Translations under genes and position numbers: made by a program
Origin: Bacteroidota bacterium
GTDB taxonomy: Bacteria; Bacteroidota; Bacteroidia; Flavobacteriales; Weeksellaceae
DNA length: 64,000 bases
Assembly: GCA_018266955.1 (NCBI GenBank)
Contig: JAFDZI010000002.1
Coordinates: forward strand, 95,078-159,077
Direction: 5' to 3'
Shown: positions 14,701 through 24,427 of the stretch, piece after piece
Layout of the letters: every line of letters starts with the position of its first letter
Numbering within the stretch: the stretch's first letter is position 1
The notes under the pieces: generated by a model
What the model saw: the letters and a program-made list of their open reading frames with translations, nothing else
Told to the model about the DNA's origin: nothing
Databases searched by the model: none

Positions 14701-15995
14701 TAATGGGAGTTCAATAAATTTACTAATTGCTTGGTAAGACTTTTCCTTGAAAATTGATGAATATTATTGCTTATTTTTTGGGTTGAATTATGTTTCCAAT
14801 CAAAATATTGCTTTTCAATAAACTCCATAATTTCAGTATCCGAGACATCATAAGTAAAATGTTTGCCAGCCTGTGTTTGTTGTATAATTTTTTCTACATC
14901 CGCTTCGGAAGGGCCAAAAGACAAGAGAATATTGCCGGTGGATAAATACTCGAATAATTTCCCTGGAATAATTCCTTTGGATTCTAGATTAGGAAAATTG
15001 GTAATCAGTAGCATGGTGGATTTTTGCATTTCAGCAATCGACTCTTGATGGCTTAAATAGCCTAAATCCTGAAAGCAAGACCCAAGTTTTGTATTCAATA
15101 TACTTTCACTAATTTTTTCGTCCAATCTCCCTACAAATTTCAATGTGAAATCAGAATAAAATTCAGGATTTTTTTCAATCAAAAGATTCAATGCGCTCCA
15201 TAAGACTTCAGGATTCCTCAACTGTTCCAAAACTCCGATATAAGCCAAGGTAAATTGTTGGGGCATAGCAACTGTACTCAGTTCGGTTTCCACATCGAAA
15301 CCATTGGTAATACAAAAAGCTTTAGCACCCATTTGTTTAAAATTTTCGGCATCGGTATAGCTCGTAGCCAGCGTAATATCGGCATTTTTAAAAACCAATG
15401 CCTCCAAATCTTTATGTAGTCGATCCGATTTTCTACTTAATTTTAAATGTTTGTAATAGGATATTTGCGTCCATGGATCTCGGAAATCGGCAATCCACTT
15501 TAGTTGAGGATTTTTTTGTTTCAAACCCCAACCAATCAAATGTACCGAATGGGGAGGTCCTGTTGTCACTATTGCATCATAATGATGGGTTTCAAGGTGT
15601 TTCAGCAAGGTTTTCACCGATGGTTTTACCCAAAAAATTCGGGCATCGGGTATAAAAAAATTTCCTCTGATCCAAATGGATAATTTAGACTTCCACGATT
15701 GGTTTTTACCTACATCAAATTGCCCCGCTTTGAATTTTTTATTGTTTTTATTCAGTTTTTCTGCCAAACGATAAGGTTCCCAAATTTTTTGTTTGATGAG
15801 GGTTATATCCTTTGGAACTTCATTCGTCAGACTATCATCTATAATGGGATAGCTTGGATTTTCAGGTATAAAAACCGTGGGTTGCCAACCATTTTCTGGA
15901 AGATATTTGGCGAATTTCAGCCATCGTTGCACTCCTGGTCCACCTGCTGGAGGCCAGTAATAAGTAATGATGAGTATTTTTTTAGTAGGCTTCAA
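14700..15995 (-). CDS. glycosyltransferase, GT4-type (GT-B fold)
   Basis: The 431 residues have an N-terminal half opening KILIITYYWPPAGGPGVQRW, the glycine-rich loop of GT4 enzymes, and containing DAIVTTGPPHSVHLIG. The C-terminal nucleotide-sugar domain shows LAYIGVLEQLRNPEVLW and the KGIIPGKLFEYLSTG motif with the conserved glutamate. It likely adds a sugar to cell-surface glycan or lipid on the cytoplasmic face. The gene follows the YfhO-like gene by 19 bp, consistent with a surface-glycan role for both. Confidence 0.88.
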   Translation of the reverse strand: MKPTKKILIITYYWPPAGGPGVQRWLKFAKYLPENGWQPTVFIPENPSYPIIDDSLTNEVPKDITLIKQKIWEPYRLAEKLNKNNKKFKAGQFDVGKNQSWKSKLSIWIRGNFFIPDARIFWVKPSVKTLLKHLETHHYDAIVTTGPPHSVHLIGWGLKQKNPQLKWIADFRDPWTQISYYKHLKLSRKSDRLHKDLEALVFKNADITLATSYTDAENFKQMGAKAFCITNGFDVETELSTVAMPQQFTLAYIGVLEQLRNPEVLWSALNLLIEKNPEFYSDFTLKFVGRLDEKISESILNTKLGSCFQDLGYLSHQESIAEMQKSTMLLITNFPNLESKGIIPGKLFEYLSTGNILLSFGPSEADVEKIIQQTQAGKHFTYDVSDTEIMEFIEKQYFDWKHNSTQKISNNIHQFSRKSLTKQLVNLLNSH

Positions 15996-16014
15996 ATCAA
16001 GAAATTTTAAGCTT

Positions 16015-18552
16015 TTATTTTTTCTTTTTCAACTGATAGCCTGTTCCACCAATAGACAATAGTAGGAACAACGAAAACGCCAACAGAGAATACAGTTTTC
16101 CTTTTTCTATTACTTCTGGTTCAAAAACCATTTTCAATTGGTGATTTCCTGCAGGAACATACACCGCTCTAAGCAAATAATCTGCTTTGATGTATGGAAC
16201 TTCCTTGCCATCCAATTCCATCTTCCAACCCTTAGGATAATAAATTTCCGATAGTACCGCCAACTGTGGGGTTTTGCTGCTCGTTTTCAGCTCTATTTCA
16301 TTGGCTTGATATTTCGTCAACTGAATATGTGCAGTGGAATCTGCTGACAAAGATTTGCCGTCTAAATAAGATTTATCCTCCGTAGAAACAACAGCTGTTT
16401 TTTTGGTGATTATTTTCCCTATGGCATCAATTTCTTCATTAGGAGTTTTTGCCCATTGTATGTCGGATACGAACCAAGCATTTCCATTGGCCAAAGGATT
16501 AATTTGAACTTCTGGTTTTTCTATAGACCCGCCAATAATATATTTTGTGTTCAACAAATTGAGTATTTCCGGAATTTCTTGTTGCTTCTTCGGATCTTGA
16601 TTATAGAAATAATGATTGATTAAATCATCGTATCGTCTCAATTTAACAGCATGATAACCACCCACGGACGATTTAAAATAAGAAGTATTCGTCTCGTTAA
16701 AAGGACTAATCACTTGGTTGAATATTCGATAATGGGTTTTGTCCTTATCCGCAATAGTTTCTAAAACTTTATTCACTGGAGCATAGGATAAAAGAGATTG
16801 CAAATTGGCATTATCGCCCACTTTTTCCACTAACAATTCCGAACTTTCCGTTTGAAAAGGATTATCTGCAAAAATAGCATCAATATAATTATCATTATTC
16901 AAATATCGCGTATTTACAGTCCACAGATCGAACAAACTCACTACAGAAATAATAATAATGGCGATATTTTGATTTAATTTTTTCTTTAATACCAAAAAGA
17001 TAGCTCCAGCAACAATGGTTGTGTACAGTATCGCTTTAAATGCATCTGTACGGAACATATTGTATCTTTCGTCCACCAAATAATCCAGCAACCAAGCAGG
17101 TAAATATGTTTTTTCGGTTGCATTGTAAAATCCTAAAATTGATTTTCCGAACAACATTAAAACAAATGTAAAACCAATAACCGTGGCAGAAATATAGAGA
17201 AATTTCTGTGTGGTTTTCTTTTCAGTTTCTTCAGTATTTTCTTCTTTTTTAGGGGTAAACAAAGTATATAAACCGAGAATAGCAAGCAGTGGGAATAACA
17301 ATTCGATGACCACCAATATAGAGCTAGGTGCACGGAATTTATTATAAAAAGGAACAAAATCGATAAAGAAATCTGACAATGGCATAAAATTGCTTCCCCA
17401 AGCCAAAGCTACGGTAAGCGATGTAGCGCCCAAAATCCAATATCTATATTTTTTTGGAGCAAAAAAGAAACCTACAATGGCTAAAAAGACCACAACAGCT
17501 CCTTGATATGCAGGTCCCGAAGTCCCAGGCTGATCTCCCCAATAGGTTGGGCTCTGCAATCCTTTGATGATATTGTTTACCTCTTCTTGGGAAGTAGCAT
17601 TTTCTTGTACCAATTGCTGTATGTTGTTCATCATTTCTTCTGAACCTTGTTCTTGGCTACCTCCTCCCATAAGCCTTGGGATAAATAAATTTAAAGTTTC
17701 CAATTTGCCATAACTCCAGTTCAGGATGCTTTCCTTATCCATACCGGATTTATCGGCGTTGTGTTTTTCGTTGGTAAGAATTTGTTTTCCTCTTATGGTT
17801 TCTTTAATGTATTCGGCATTGGCCATTATTCTTTGGGAGTTCATCCCAACACCTAAAGCACATGCCAAACCAACAATAGCGGTAGAAATCCCAAAATGTT
17901 TCCAAGTTGTTTTCTTTTGAAATGCACGAATCCCTTCAGAAATAAATAAAAACCCTAGTCCTAAAAATAAATAATAGGTCATTTGAGGGTGATTGGCAGC
18001 TATTTGCAATCCCATAAATAGAGTAGTAACGATGAAACCCGCCAGGTATTTTTTTCGAATATAAACCAAAAGAATTCCGGCTAGTAATGGTGCAAAATAA
18101 GCAATGGTATGTACTTTACCATTATGCCCTGCAGCAATGATGATGTAAAAATAAGTTGAAAACCCAAAAAATAAAGCCCCCATGAGCGCATATTTCCAAT
18201 TTCTAACGACCACCATTCCCAAAAGGAAAAATCCTGACATTAAAACAAAAAGGAAATTGACAGGTTTGGGGAAAATAAATAGTAATTTGTCTATTTTTTG
18301 AATAAAATCTCCTCTAAACTGAGCTCCCATTTGGTAAGTTGGCATTCCTCCAAACATAGAATCGCTCCAATAAGTTTCTTTATCATTTTGCGCTCTATAA
18401 TCCAAGAGTTCCTTTGCACCGCCTTTGTATTGTACAATGTCATGTTGAAACAATTGCTTGCCCGACAAGACCGGATTGGCATATAAAAATGCTAAAATGA
18501 TAAATAATAAGAGGCTGGCGCCAATAAAAAGAAGTGATTTATTTTTATGCAT
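16015..18552 (-). CDS. YfhO-family multi-pass membrane protein
   Basis: The 845-residue integral membrane protein has an N-terminal helix, a short loop with DIVQYKGGAKELLDYR and TYWSDSMFGGMPTYQMG, about a dozen further helices to around 590, a periplasmic domain (about 590-810) and a final helix with a KKKK tail. The DIVQY and WSDSMFGGMPTYQ signatures match YfhO proteins, GT-C-like membrane enzymes linked to sugar modification of teichoic or lipid-linked glycans in other phyla. The C-terminal domain ends YYPKGWKMELDGKEVPYIKADYLLRAVYVPAG, the usual YfhO ending. It is probably in an operon with the glycosyltransferase. Confidence 0.9.
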   Translation of the reverse strand: MHKNKSLLFIGASLLLFIILAFLYANPVLSGKQLFQHDIVQYKGGAKELLDYRAQNDKETYWSDSMFGGMPTYQMGAQFRGDFIQKIDKLLFIFPKPVNFLFVLMSGFFLLGMVVVRNWKYALMGALFFGFSTYFYIIIAAGHNGKVHTIAYFAPLLAGILLVYIRKKYLAGFIVTTLFMGLQIAANHPQMTYYLFLGLGFLFISEGIRAFQKKTTWKHFGISTAIVGLACALGVGMNSQRIMANAEYIKETIRGKQILTNEKHNADKSGMDKESILNWSYGKLETLNLFIPRLMGGGSQEQGSEEMMNNIQQLVQENATSQEEVNNIIKGLQSPTYWGDQPGTSGPAYQGAVVVFLAIVGFFFAPKKYRYWILGATSLTVALAWGSNFMPLSDFFIDFVPFYNKFRAPSSILVVIELLFPLLAILGLYTLFTPKKEENTEETEKKTTQKFLYISATVIGFTFVLMLFGKSILGFYNATEKTYLPAWLLDYLVDERYNMFRTDAFKAILYTTIVAGAIFLVLKKKLNQNIAIIIISVVSLFDLWTVNTRYLNNDNYIDAIFADNPFQTESSELLVEKVGDNANLQSLLSYAPVNKVLETIADKDKTHYRIFNQVISPFNETNTSYFKSSVGGYHAVKLRRYDDLINHYFYNQDPKKQQEIPEILNLLNTKYIIGGSIEKPEVQINPLANGNAWFVSDIQWAKTPNEEIDAIGKIITKKTAVVSTEDKSYLDGKSLSADSTAHIQLTKYQANEIELKTSSKTPQLAVLSEIYYPKGWKMELDGKEVPYIKADYLLRAVYVPAGNHQLKMVFEPEVIEKGKLYSLLAFSLFLLLSIGGTGYQLKKKK

Positions 18553-18590
18553 AAAATAGAGTTTTTTACATTAATCTGTTGTAAAAATCA

Positions 18591-18620
18591 ATCCTTCAAA
18601 GTGATACTACCTTGAAGGAT
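18591..18620 (-). terminator. hairpin between DUF4834-like gene and YfhO-like gene
   Basis: ATCCTTCAA (18591-18599) pairs perfectly with TTGAAGGAT (18612-18620). On the minus strand it is followed by TGATTTTTA, a modest T-run, so it may be a partial terminator. Confidence 0.55.
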
Positions 18621-18648
18621 AATTATTTATTTTGAAGTAGTGGGATTA

Positions 18649-18855
18649 TTATTTTTCAATTTCTTCATAATCTACCGTTTCAGCATCCCATTTTATTTTT
18701 TCTTCTTTTTTAGCAGTCGTATTTCTATTTTGGGTTTGCTGTTTATTTCCGTCATTTACAAAATGATAAAATTTTTTGTAGAATATTCTTTTCAAAGTAT
18801 TCCAAACAAAAAAAATAATGATGGTACTGAGAATTAATTCTAAAAGATACTTCAT
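18649..18855 (-). CDS. small membrane-anchored protein (DUF4834-like)
   Basis: The 68 residues have one N-terminal transmembrane helix (about 4-22, LLELILSTIIIFFVWNTL). A basic stretch (KRIFYKKFYHF) and a polar acidic tail (KIKWDAETVDYEEIEK) follow. The layout matches short flavobacterial proteins called DUF4834, of unknown function. It sits between a lipoprotein gene and the YfhO-like gene on the same strand. The plus-strand 65-codon frame covering the same bases is its shadow. Confidence 0.7.
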   Translation of the reverse strand: MKYLLELILSTIIIFFVWNTLKRIFYKKFYHFVNDGNKQQTQNRNTTAKKEEKIKWDAETVDYEEIEK

Positions 18856-18880
18856 TGTACACGATTAATTTAAAATGATA

Positions 18881-19918
18881 TTAAGGATTTACTTTTATGC
18901 TCGATGTAGTAGAGCTGGTCATACTTTGTTGTTGCTTTCCATCGGTCATGCTTTCTTTTTGTGTGGTTTTCACAGAAATATTTTGCGTTTTTATCCAACC
19001 CGTATTCTGATCAAAAACGATGGTTCCGTTTTGAGATAATTCCGAACTCATACTGTGGGTAATTCCTCCTTGGCTTTGTTTTTCAGTTTTGGCAGGGATA
19101 CCTCCTTTCAGAGTTACGGTTGCAACCCCATTACCTACGGAAGAAAGTGTATAGACAGTTTTCAGTTTCACTTTACCATCAGCAGACATATTTTCGGTTT
19201 CGGTCCATTGTTCTCCAATTTTGGCTCCTTTAGTAGGAAGTACCAAAATATTTTTTGAAAACTGTTCTTTCAATGTTTTTTCATTAAAACTCATTTTCAT
19301 ATTTTCTTGCATCCCTTTAATGGCTTTTTGATCTTTTGTAAGTCCAGAAAGAGTTTTGGTAATTTTTGCATAAACTGGCTCGAATCCTGTGATGGAAATA
19401 ATTTTTCCTTTATTATCCATTTTCATTTGCAGTTTGTTTTCTGTTAAAGCTTTTTGCATGGCCCATTCTTGTTTCAATGCTTCATCTTTTGGACTGGGTT
19501 GTTTGGTATCTATGGTTAATGATTTTCCATTTCCACTCTGTATTGCTTTTTTACTAATGAAATTAATGGTCATTTCATAAACATTATTTTTAAAATCATT
19601 CACTGTAAAGCTTACTTCATCTGTACCTTCGTTGGTACCACTTTGTTGCTTCCCATCAGGAGCGGTAATGGTCATTACCTGTTTTTGATAGGTAGTAAAA
19701 GGATAGGTTTTTCCTTTTTCTAATTTAAAAGTTTGATTAAAAATCCCCGAACTATCAACTATTGCTGGGTTTTCTTGTACAGCAACTACCGAATCTTTTG
19801 GGACATCCACTGTGATTACTTTTCCTGTCTTTTCATCCACTTTGGTTACTTTGGTTGTTTCTTTTTGGCAAGAAATCATGGCGATAGCAAACAAAGCTAA
19901 TACAGATATTTTTTTCAT
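18881..19918 (-). CDS. lipoprotein of unknown function (DUF6263-like)
   Basis: I use the ATG at 19916-19918, which gives MKKISVLALFAIAMISCQKE, a lipoprotein signal with the lipobox cysteine at 17; the longer frame would bury the signal. The mature 330 residues are soluble and rich in K, T and Q. Repeated beta segments have the form KGKTYPFTTYQKQVM, KMDNKGKIISITGFEPVYAKI and ATVTLKGGIPAKTEKQSQGG. It resembles DUF6263-type periplasmic lipoproteins, which have no known role. It would be anchored in the inner or outer membrane facing the periplasm. Confidence 0.75.
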   Translation of the reverse strand: MKKISVLALFAIAMISCQKETTKVTKVDEKTGKVITVDVPKDSVVAVQENPAIVDSSGIFNQTFKLEKGKTYPFTTYQKQVMTITAPDGKQQSGTNEGTDEVSFTVNDFKNNVYEMTINFISKKAIQSGNGKSLTIDTKQPSPKDEALKQEWAMQKALTENKLQMKMDNKGKIISITGFEPVYAKITKTLSGLTKDQKAIKGMQENMKMSFNEKTLKEQFSKNILVLPTKGAKIGEQWTETENMSADGKVKLKTVYTLSSVGNGVATVTLKGGIPAKTEKQSQGGITHSMSSELSQNGTIVFDQNTGWIKTQNISVKTTQKESMTDGKQQQSMTSSTTSSIKVNP

Positions 19919-20056
19919 GAGTAGTATTCTATTTTTTTTTTGATTATATATAATAGCCAACTTTATCTAGTAATAATAAGTAATAAAGTTTTATGGGTAT
20001 ATTATATATTTAATTGAATAAGAGGCGATAACATCACCTAAATTTCAGTATTTATA

Positions 20057-20851
20057 TTATTTTACAATTTTTTGTCGTACAGCTTCATATAAAATGGCAC
20101 CACAAGCCACTGAAACATTTAAGCTTTGAGTTTTGCCTTCTATTGGAAGTTTTATTTTTTCATCAGAATGGTGCAAAACCTCTTTAGAAATTCCAGTTTC
20201 CTCGTTGCCCATTACCAAAACGCAAGGTTCGGTAAAATCAACTTCATAGATTGTTTTTTGGGCTTTTTCGGTAGCTGCAAAAACTTGTACACCACTTTGC
20301 TGAAGAAAATCTACCGTATGCGCCAAGTTTTTTTCTTTACAAATTTTAATATTATAAATGGCACCCGCAGAAGTTTTTATGGCATCTGAGTTGATAGGCG
20401 AAGCTCCTTTTTCCGGGATTATTACGGCATCTATACCTACACATTCGGCGGTTCTACAAATAGCACCGAAATTTCGCACATCGGTCAATCGATCCAAGAT
20501 CAATAAAAATGGGGTTTTGCCCTCTTCAAAAAGTTGAGGCAAAAGATCTTCAATTTTATAGAAAGGAACATCCGAAATAAAAGCAACAACTCCTTGGTGG
20601 TTTTTACGGGTAAAACGATTGAGCTTTTCTACGGGAACATAATTGGCTCTTAGGTTATGCTTAGAAAGTATTTTTTTTAAATCGGCAATAATTTCACCTT
20701 GCAAACCATTTTGGATGAAAATCTTATCAATGGTTTTACCTGCTTCTATTGCTTCTATGACCGGTCTTAGCCCGAAAATAAAATCCTTTTCGTTTTCTTT
20801 TTTTTCGGAATGATGATTAAAATGGGGTTTATTTTGTTTAAAATGTGTCAA
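20057..20851 (-). CDS. rlmB: 23S rRNA 2'-O-methyltransferase, TrmH/RlmB family
   Basis: The 264-residue protein has an N-terminal substrate-binding domain (IFGLRPVIEAIEAGKTIDKIFI) and a C-terminal SPOUT knot. Its three motifs are LLILDRLTDVRNFGAICRTAEC, VLVMGNEETGISKEVL and LPIEGKTQSLNVSVACGAILYEAVRQ. These are the RlmB/TrmH SAM-binding knot residues; RlmB methylates G2251 of 23S rRNA. Other family members methylate tRNA, so the exact target is inferred from length and N-terminal domain. The DinB-like gene lies 15 bp upstream on the same strand. Confidence 0.88.
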   Translation of the reverse strand: MTHFKQNKPHFNHHSEKKENEKDFIFGLRPVIEAIEAGKTIDKIFIQNGLQGEIIADLKKILSKHNLRANYVPVEKLNRFTRKNHQGVVAFISDVPFYKIEDLLPQLFEEGKTPFLLILDRLTDVRNFGAICRTAECVGIDAVIIPEKGASPINSDAIKTSAGAIYNIKICKEKNLAHTVDFLQQSGVQVFAATEKAQKTIYEVDFTEPCVLVMGNEETGISKEVLHHSDEKIKLPIEGKTQSLNVSVACGAILYEAVRQKIVK

Positions 20852-20866
20852 AGTATATGCTTTAAA

Positions 20867-21337
20867 TTAATATTTTTCTCCAAGGATGGCTCTTTTCTGT
20901 GCCATAACATAGCCCAAATGCAAGCATTCGTGCATGTTATTAAAAATGATGGCGTCTTTTATATTTTTTAGATCTACTCCAAAACTTGTTGTATAGGAAG
21001 AGTAGTCTGTAAAAAGATTAGCATCATAATCTTTCATTAAAATTTTGGAAGTTTCTATCAAAAGAAAGGCCAAATCTTCCACTTCGTTTTGGCTTACATT
21101 CAAATTAGGCAGTGTTCCTTTTTTATAGGTTTCTACCCAGTATTTATCTATTCGGAAAGGATTATCGCTCAAGTAGTAGCAGAGCAATTGCTGGGTAGCC
21201 ACACAATGGGCAATATTCCAATAAATATTATTATTGAAACCGTCTGGAATCAATTGAAGTTCCTCATGACTGGTGTTTTGTAAAATATCGAGAAGATTTT
21301 TTCGGGTCTGTCTATGTGAAGAGAAATGATAGTTCAT
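20867..21337 (-). CDS. DinB-family four-helix protein
   Basis: This 156-residue all-helical protein has the DinB/YfiT metal-binding pattern. His residues appear in NIYWNIAHCVATQQLLCYYL near the N-terminus and in NNMHECLHLGYVMAQKR near the C-terminus. The superfamily includes putative metal-dependent thiol-S-transferases (bacillithiol or mycothiol) and is often called damage-inducible. A bacillithiol link is plausible because ytxJ is present at 54774, but it is not shown. It precedes rlmB with short spacing. Confidence 0.8.
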   Translation of the reverse strand: MNYHFSSHRQTRKNLLDILQNTSHEELQLIPDGFNNNIYWNIAHCVATQQLLCYYLSDNPFRIDKYWVETYKKGTLPNLNVSQNEVEDLAFLLIETSKILMKDYDANLFTDYSSYTTSFGVDLKNIKDAIIFNNMHECLHLGYVMAQKRAILGEKY

Positions 21338-21598
21338 GAATTTTTAAAAAATTATCGTCAAAATTACTGTATTCCTATGAGAATCACAAAACTAAATACA
21401 GTATTTCAGTAGCGATCAACATCGGTATAAATTATTCAATTACAAATAATTAGGTGGAAAAAATGAAAATAAACAAGAATGAAAATGAAAACTTCCATAA
21501 ATTATTTAACAAACTTTAACGCTAAACTGGCATTCAATATGTTGATTATTGCTTGAATTAATTGCAATTTTACAGAATATTTCAATTTAAACATTACT

Positions 21599-22603
21599 AT
21601 GTCTGAAGTACAACAAGCAGAAGAAATAAAACAACTCACGGAGAAAGTACAACAACTCAATAATTCTTTCTCACTTTTAAAACAAGAAATCAACAAAGTT
21701 ATTATTGGACAAAATTATATGGTCGATCGTTTGTTAATCGGCTTACTAGGCAATGGTCACATCTTATTGGAAGGTGTACCAGGATTGGCCAAAACTTTAG
21801 CCATTAAGACTCTAGCTGAAGCTGTAGATGGTCAGTTTTCCAGGATACAGTTTACTCCAGATCTTTTACCAGCAGATGTGGTAGGCACTATGATATACAA
21901 TGTAAAAGAGAATGATTTCAAAATAAAAAAAGGACCCATTTTTGCTAATTTTGTCTTAGCAGATGAGATTAATAGAGCTCCATCTAAAGTGCAAAGTGCC
22001 TTGTTAGAAGCCATGCAGGAGAAGCAAGTTACCATTGGCGACGAAACCATGTCCCTACCAAAACCTTTCTTGGTTTTGGCTACCCAAAACCCCATAGACC
22101 AAGAAGGAACTTATCTTTTGCCAGAAGCACAAAGCGATCGTTTTATGCTAAAATGTACCATCGATTATCCAGAATTTGAAGACGAAAGACAGATTATGAA
22201 GATGGTTTCTACAGCACACCAACCCACAATAAAGCCCGTTGTAAGCCTACAAAACATAACAGAGGCCAAAGAAATTATCAACCAAATTTATCTGGACGAA
22301 AAAATTGAGAAATATATTTTAGATATGGTTTTCGCCTCCAGATTTCCTGAGAAATATGGTTTGGGTGAACTGAAAAACTATATCAGTTTCGGAGCATCGC
22401 CAAGGGCATCCATAAATTTGGCCATTGCCTCTAGGGTGGTTGCTTTCCTCAAAAATAGGGCATTTGTAATCCCTGAAGATGTAAAATCGATAGCCAAAGA
22501 TGTACTAAGACACCGTATAGGACTTACATTTGAAGCCGAAGCAGAAGAGGTGAGTACCGAGGAAATTATCGACAGAATACTTAATAAAATTCAGGCACCT
22601 TAA
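21599..22603 (+). CDS. MoxR-type AAA+ ATPase
   Basis: The 334 residues show Walker A as LEGVPGLAKTLAIKTLA (about 61-77), then RIQFTPDLLPADVVG, Walker B FVLADEINRAPSKVQSALLEAMQ with the DE pair, sensor 1 VLATQNPIDQEGTY and the lid domain after PEAQSDRFML. MoxR ATPases act as chaperones that mature or regulate proteins with von Willebrand domains. It heads the seven-gene run ending with BatD, and the next gene starts 20 bp after it. The 5' region has no perfect TAnnTTTG box. Confidence 0.95.
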   Translation: MSEVQQAEEIKQLTEKVQQLNNSFSLLKQEINKVIIGQNYMVDRLLIGLLGNGHILLEGVPGLAKTLAIKTLAEAVDGQFSRIQFTPDLLPADVVGTMIYNVKENDFKIKKGPIFANFVLADEINRAPSKVQSALLEAMQEKQVTIGDETMSLPKPFLVLATQNPIDQEGTYLLPEAQSDRFMLKCTIDYPEFEDERQIMKMVSTAHQPTIKPVVSLQNITEAKEIINQIYLDEKIEKYILDMVFASRFPEKYGLGELKNYISFGASPRASINLAIASRVVAFLKNRAFVIPEDVKSIAKDVLRHRIGLTFEAEAEEVSTEEIIDRILNKIQAP

Positions 22604-22623
22604 ACTTAAAAGTAGTTCTGAAA

Positions 22624-23490
22624 ATGCAAGTTAAGGACATCATAAGAAAAGTAAAGCAAATAGAAATCCGTACCAAAAGAAAGTCGGAGTCTGCACTCAT
22701 GGGGCAATACCATTCGGCACTAAAAGGGCAGGGAATGACTTTTTCTGAAGTTAGAACCTATCAGTTTGGCGATGAAATACGAAGGATAGATTGGAATAAA
22801 ACAGCCCGTTTTCAAGAACCATTTGTTAAAGTAATGGAAGAAGAAAGAGAGCTTACCATTATGCTAATGGTGGATATTTCAGCGTCTATGAATTATGGAA
22901 CAGCCTATGCTTTAAAAAGAGAATTTGTAGCAGAAATCTGTGCCAGTCTGGGTTTTTCGGCCTCCAACAATAATGATAAAGTAGGCTTAATTTTATATTC
23001 CGACAAAATACACAAAGTGATTCCTCCAAAAAAAGGAAGACAACATGTTTTGTCGATTATCTCCCAGATACTAAGTGCCGATTATACACCGAGTTCAAGT
23101 AATTTGGATGGGGCTTTGCAATTTATTATGAATGTTCTGAAGAAAAAATCCTTTGTTTTTGTCTTCTCTGACTTTGAAGATGAATTTTCGGATAAAATTC
23201 TGAAAATAGCTGCTCAAAAACATGCAGTTTTGGCATTGCGAATTTTTGATCAAAAAGATCAACAAATCCCAGATATAGGATACGCCTTGTTTCGAGATGC
23301 AGAAACAGGTAAGCAATTCTGGGTGAACACATCCAACAGTAGATGGCGTTATGAGTATGCCGAAAAGCAAAAAATAAAATTTAAAACTGTACAAGAAACC
23401 ATAGAAAATGCATCGGCTGGTTTTTTGAATATACAAACCGGAACTTCCTATGTACAGCCATTGATAAGGTATTTTCAGCATAAAAAATAA
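22624..23490 (+). CDS. DUF58 protein with von Willebrand-like domain
   Basis: The 288 residues include the DUF58 signature RTYQFGDEIRRIDWNKTARFQEPFVKVMEEER (about 47-78). A VWA-type domain follows with a MIDAS-like MLMVDISASM (D-x-S-x-S) motif. DUF58 proteins are the usual partners of MoxR. The protein lacks membrane helices, so it is cytoplasmic and probably a substrate or adaptor of the ATPase. Confidence 0.92.
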   Translation: MQVKDIIRKVKQIEIRTKRKSESALMGQYHSALKGQGMTFSEVRTYQFGDEIRRIDWNKTARFQEPFVKVMEEERELTIMLMVDISASMNYGTAYALKREFVAEICASLGFSASNNNDKVGLILYSDKIHKVIPPKKGRQHVLSIISQILSADYTPSSSNLDGALQFIMNVLKKKSFVFVFSDFEDEFSDKILKIAAQKHAVLALRIFDQKDQQIPDIGYALFRDAETGKQFWVNTSNSRWRYEYAEKQKIKFKTVQETIENASAGFLNIQTGTSYVQPLIRYFQHKK

Positions 23491-23512
23491 GGACTACCTT
23501 TCAGAAAAATAA

Positions 23513-24427
23513 TTGATTTTAAAGAAAATGTTTAGAAAAATAAATAGCCTATTTCTTCTATTATTTAGTGTTTTGTTACTTTCCCAAACGGTAATTTCTA
23601 GATTGGATAAAAAAACCGTTGGACTGGGCGAACCTAATACTTTTAGTATAAAAATAGACCACACCCAAGGGAAGCCTGTGTACTCGGCTCAAAAAAATGA
23701 ATTATTGCCTTTTCATTTCGAAATTATTAAAGACAGTATATTTCCTAAAGCCGATTCCTACGAAAGGGTGGTTGAGTTTTCTATTTTCCAAGAGGGTACA
23801 TTCGACATTCCCGCATTGGAATTTAAAATAAATAATAAAATTTATAAAACCACACCCTACCAAATCCATGTAGTGAACTCGGCCAACAAAGGCGACCAAA
23901 TCCATGACATAATGAAGAACAAGGAAGTCCCAATGGAATTGAGTGATTATTGGCAATTGTACCGTTTTTGGATTTTAGCAGGAATAGCCGTTGTGGGGCT
24001 TATAATCGTCATCTTTGCATTTTTGAAATATGGTAAAAAACCAAAAGATAGTCCTATAGAACTAAGCAACAAAACCTTAAAAGCTTTGCAGTTATTAAAA
24101 CAAAAGAATTATACAGAAAATGGTAATTATCGATCTTTTTATGTGGAAATTATCGACATTATGAGGGACTTTCTTACCTTGCAATATCATATTCCGGCCA
24201 ATGTATTGTTAACTGATGACTTAATTGCATATATGAAAAAAAATCACAGCATCTCCAGTCAGAACGAAGCAATTATAGAAGATGTTTTCTTGCGTGGCGA
24301 CATGGTGAAGTTTGCCAAAATATTTCCGGATATTACTACCATGAACCACGATTGGGAGCAATGTGTACAGTTGGTGAAAAACTCCATCCAAGATATTGAA
24401 TTTGAAAATTTAAGAAAAGATGTTTAG
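23513..24427 (+). CDS. membrane protein of the Bat operon (DUF4381-like C-terminus)
   Basis: The 304-residue protein begins with an N-terminal signal (NSLFLLLFSVLLLSQTVIS, after MILKKMFRKI). A periplasmic beta domain follows (about 30-140), then a single helix (YRFWILAGIAVVGLIIVIFAFLKY, about 148-172) and a cytoplasmic helical domain with KNYTENGNYRSFYVEIIDIMRDFLTLQYHIP. That arrangement is found between DUF58 and BatA in flavobacterial operons. The cytoplasmic part resembles DUF4381. Start choice is open: the ATG at 23528 (MFRKIN) would also give a good signal. The stop overlaps batA by 8 bp. Confidence 0.8.
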   Translation: MILKKMFRKINSLFLLLFSVLLLSQTVISRLDKKTVGLGEPNTFSIKIDHTQGKPVYSAQKNELLPFHFEIIKDSIFPKADSYERVVEFSIFQEGTFDIPALEFKINNKIYKTTPYQIHVVNSANKGDQIHDIMKNKEVPMELSDYWQLYRFWILAGIAVVGLIIVIFAFLKYGKKPKDSPIELSNKTLKALQLLKQKNYTENGNYRSFYVEIIDIMRDFLTLQYHIPANVLLTDDLIAYMKKNHSISSQNEAIIEDVFLRGDMVKFAKIFPDITTMNHDWEQCVQLVKNSIQDIEFENLRKDV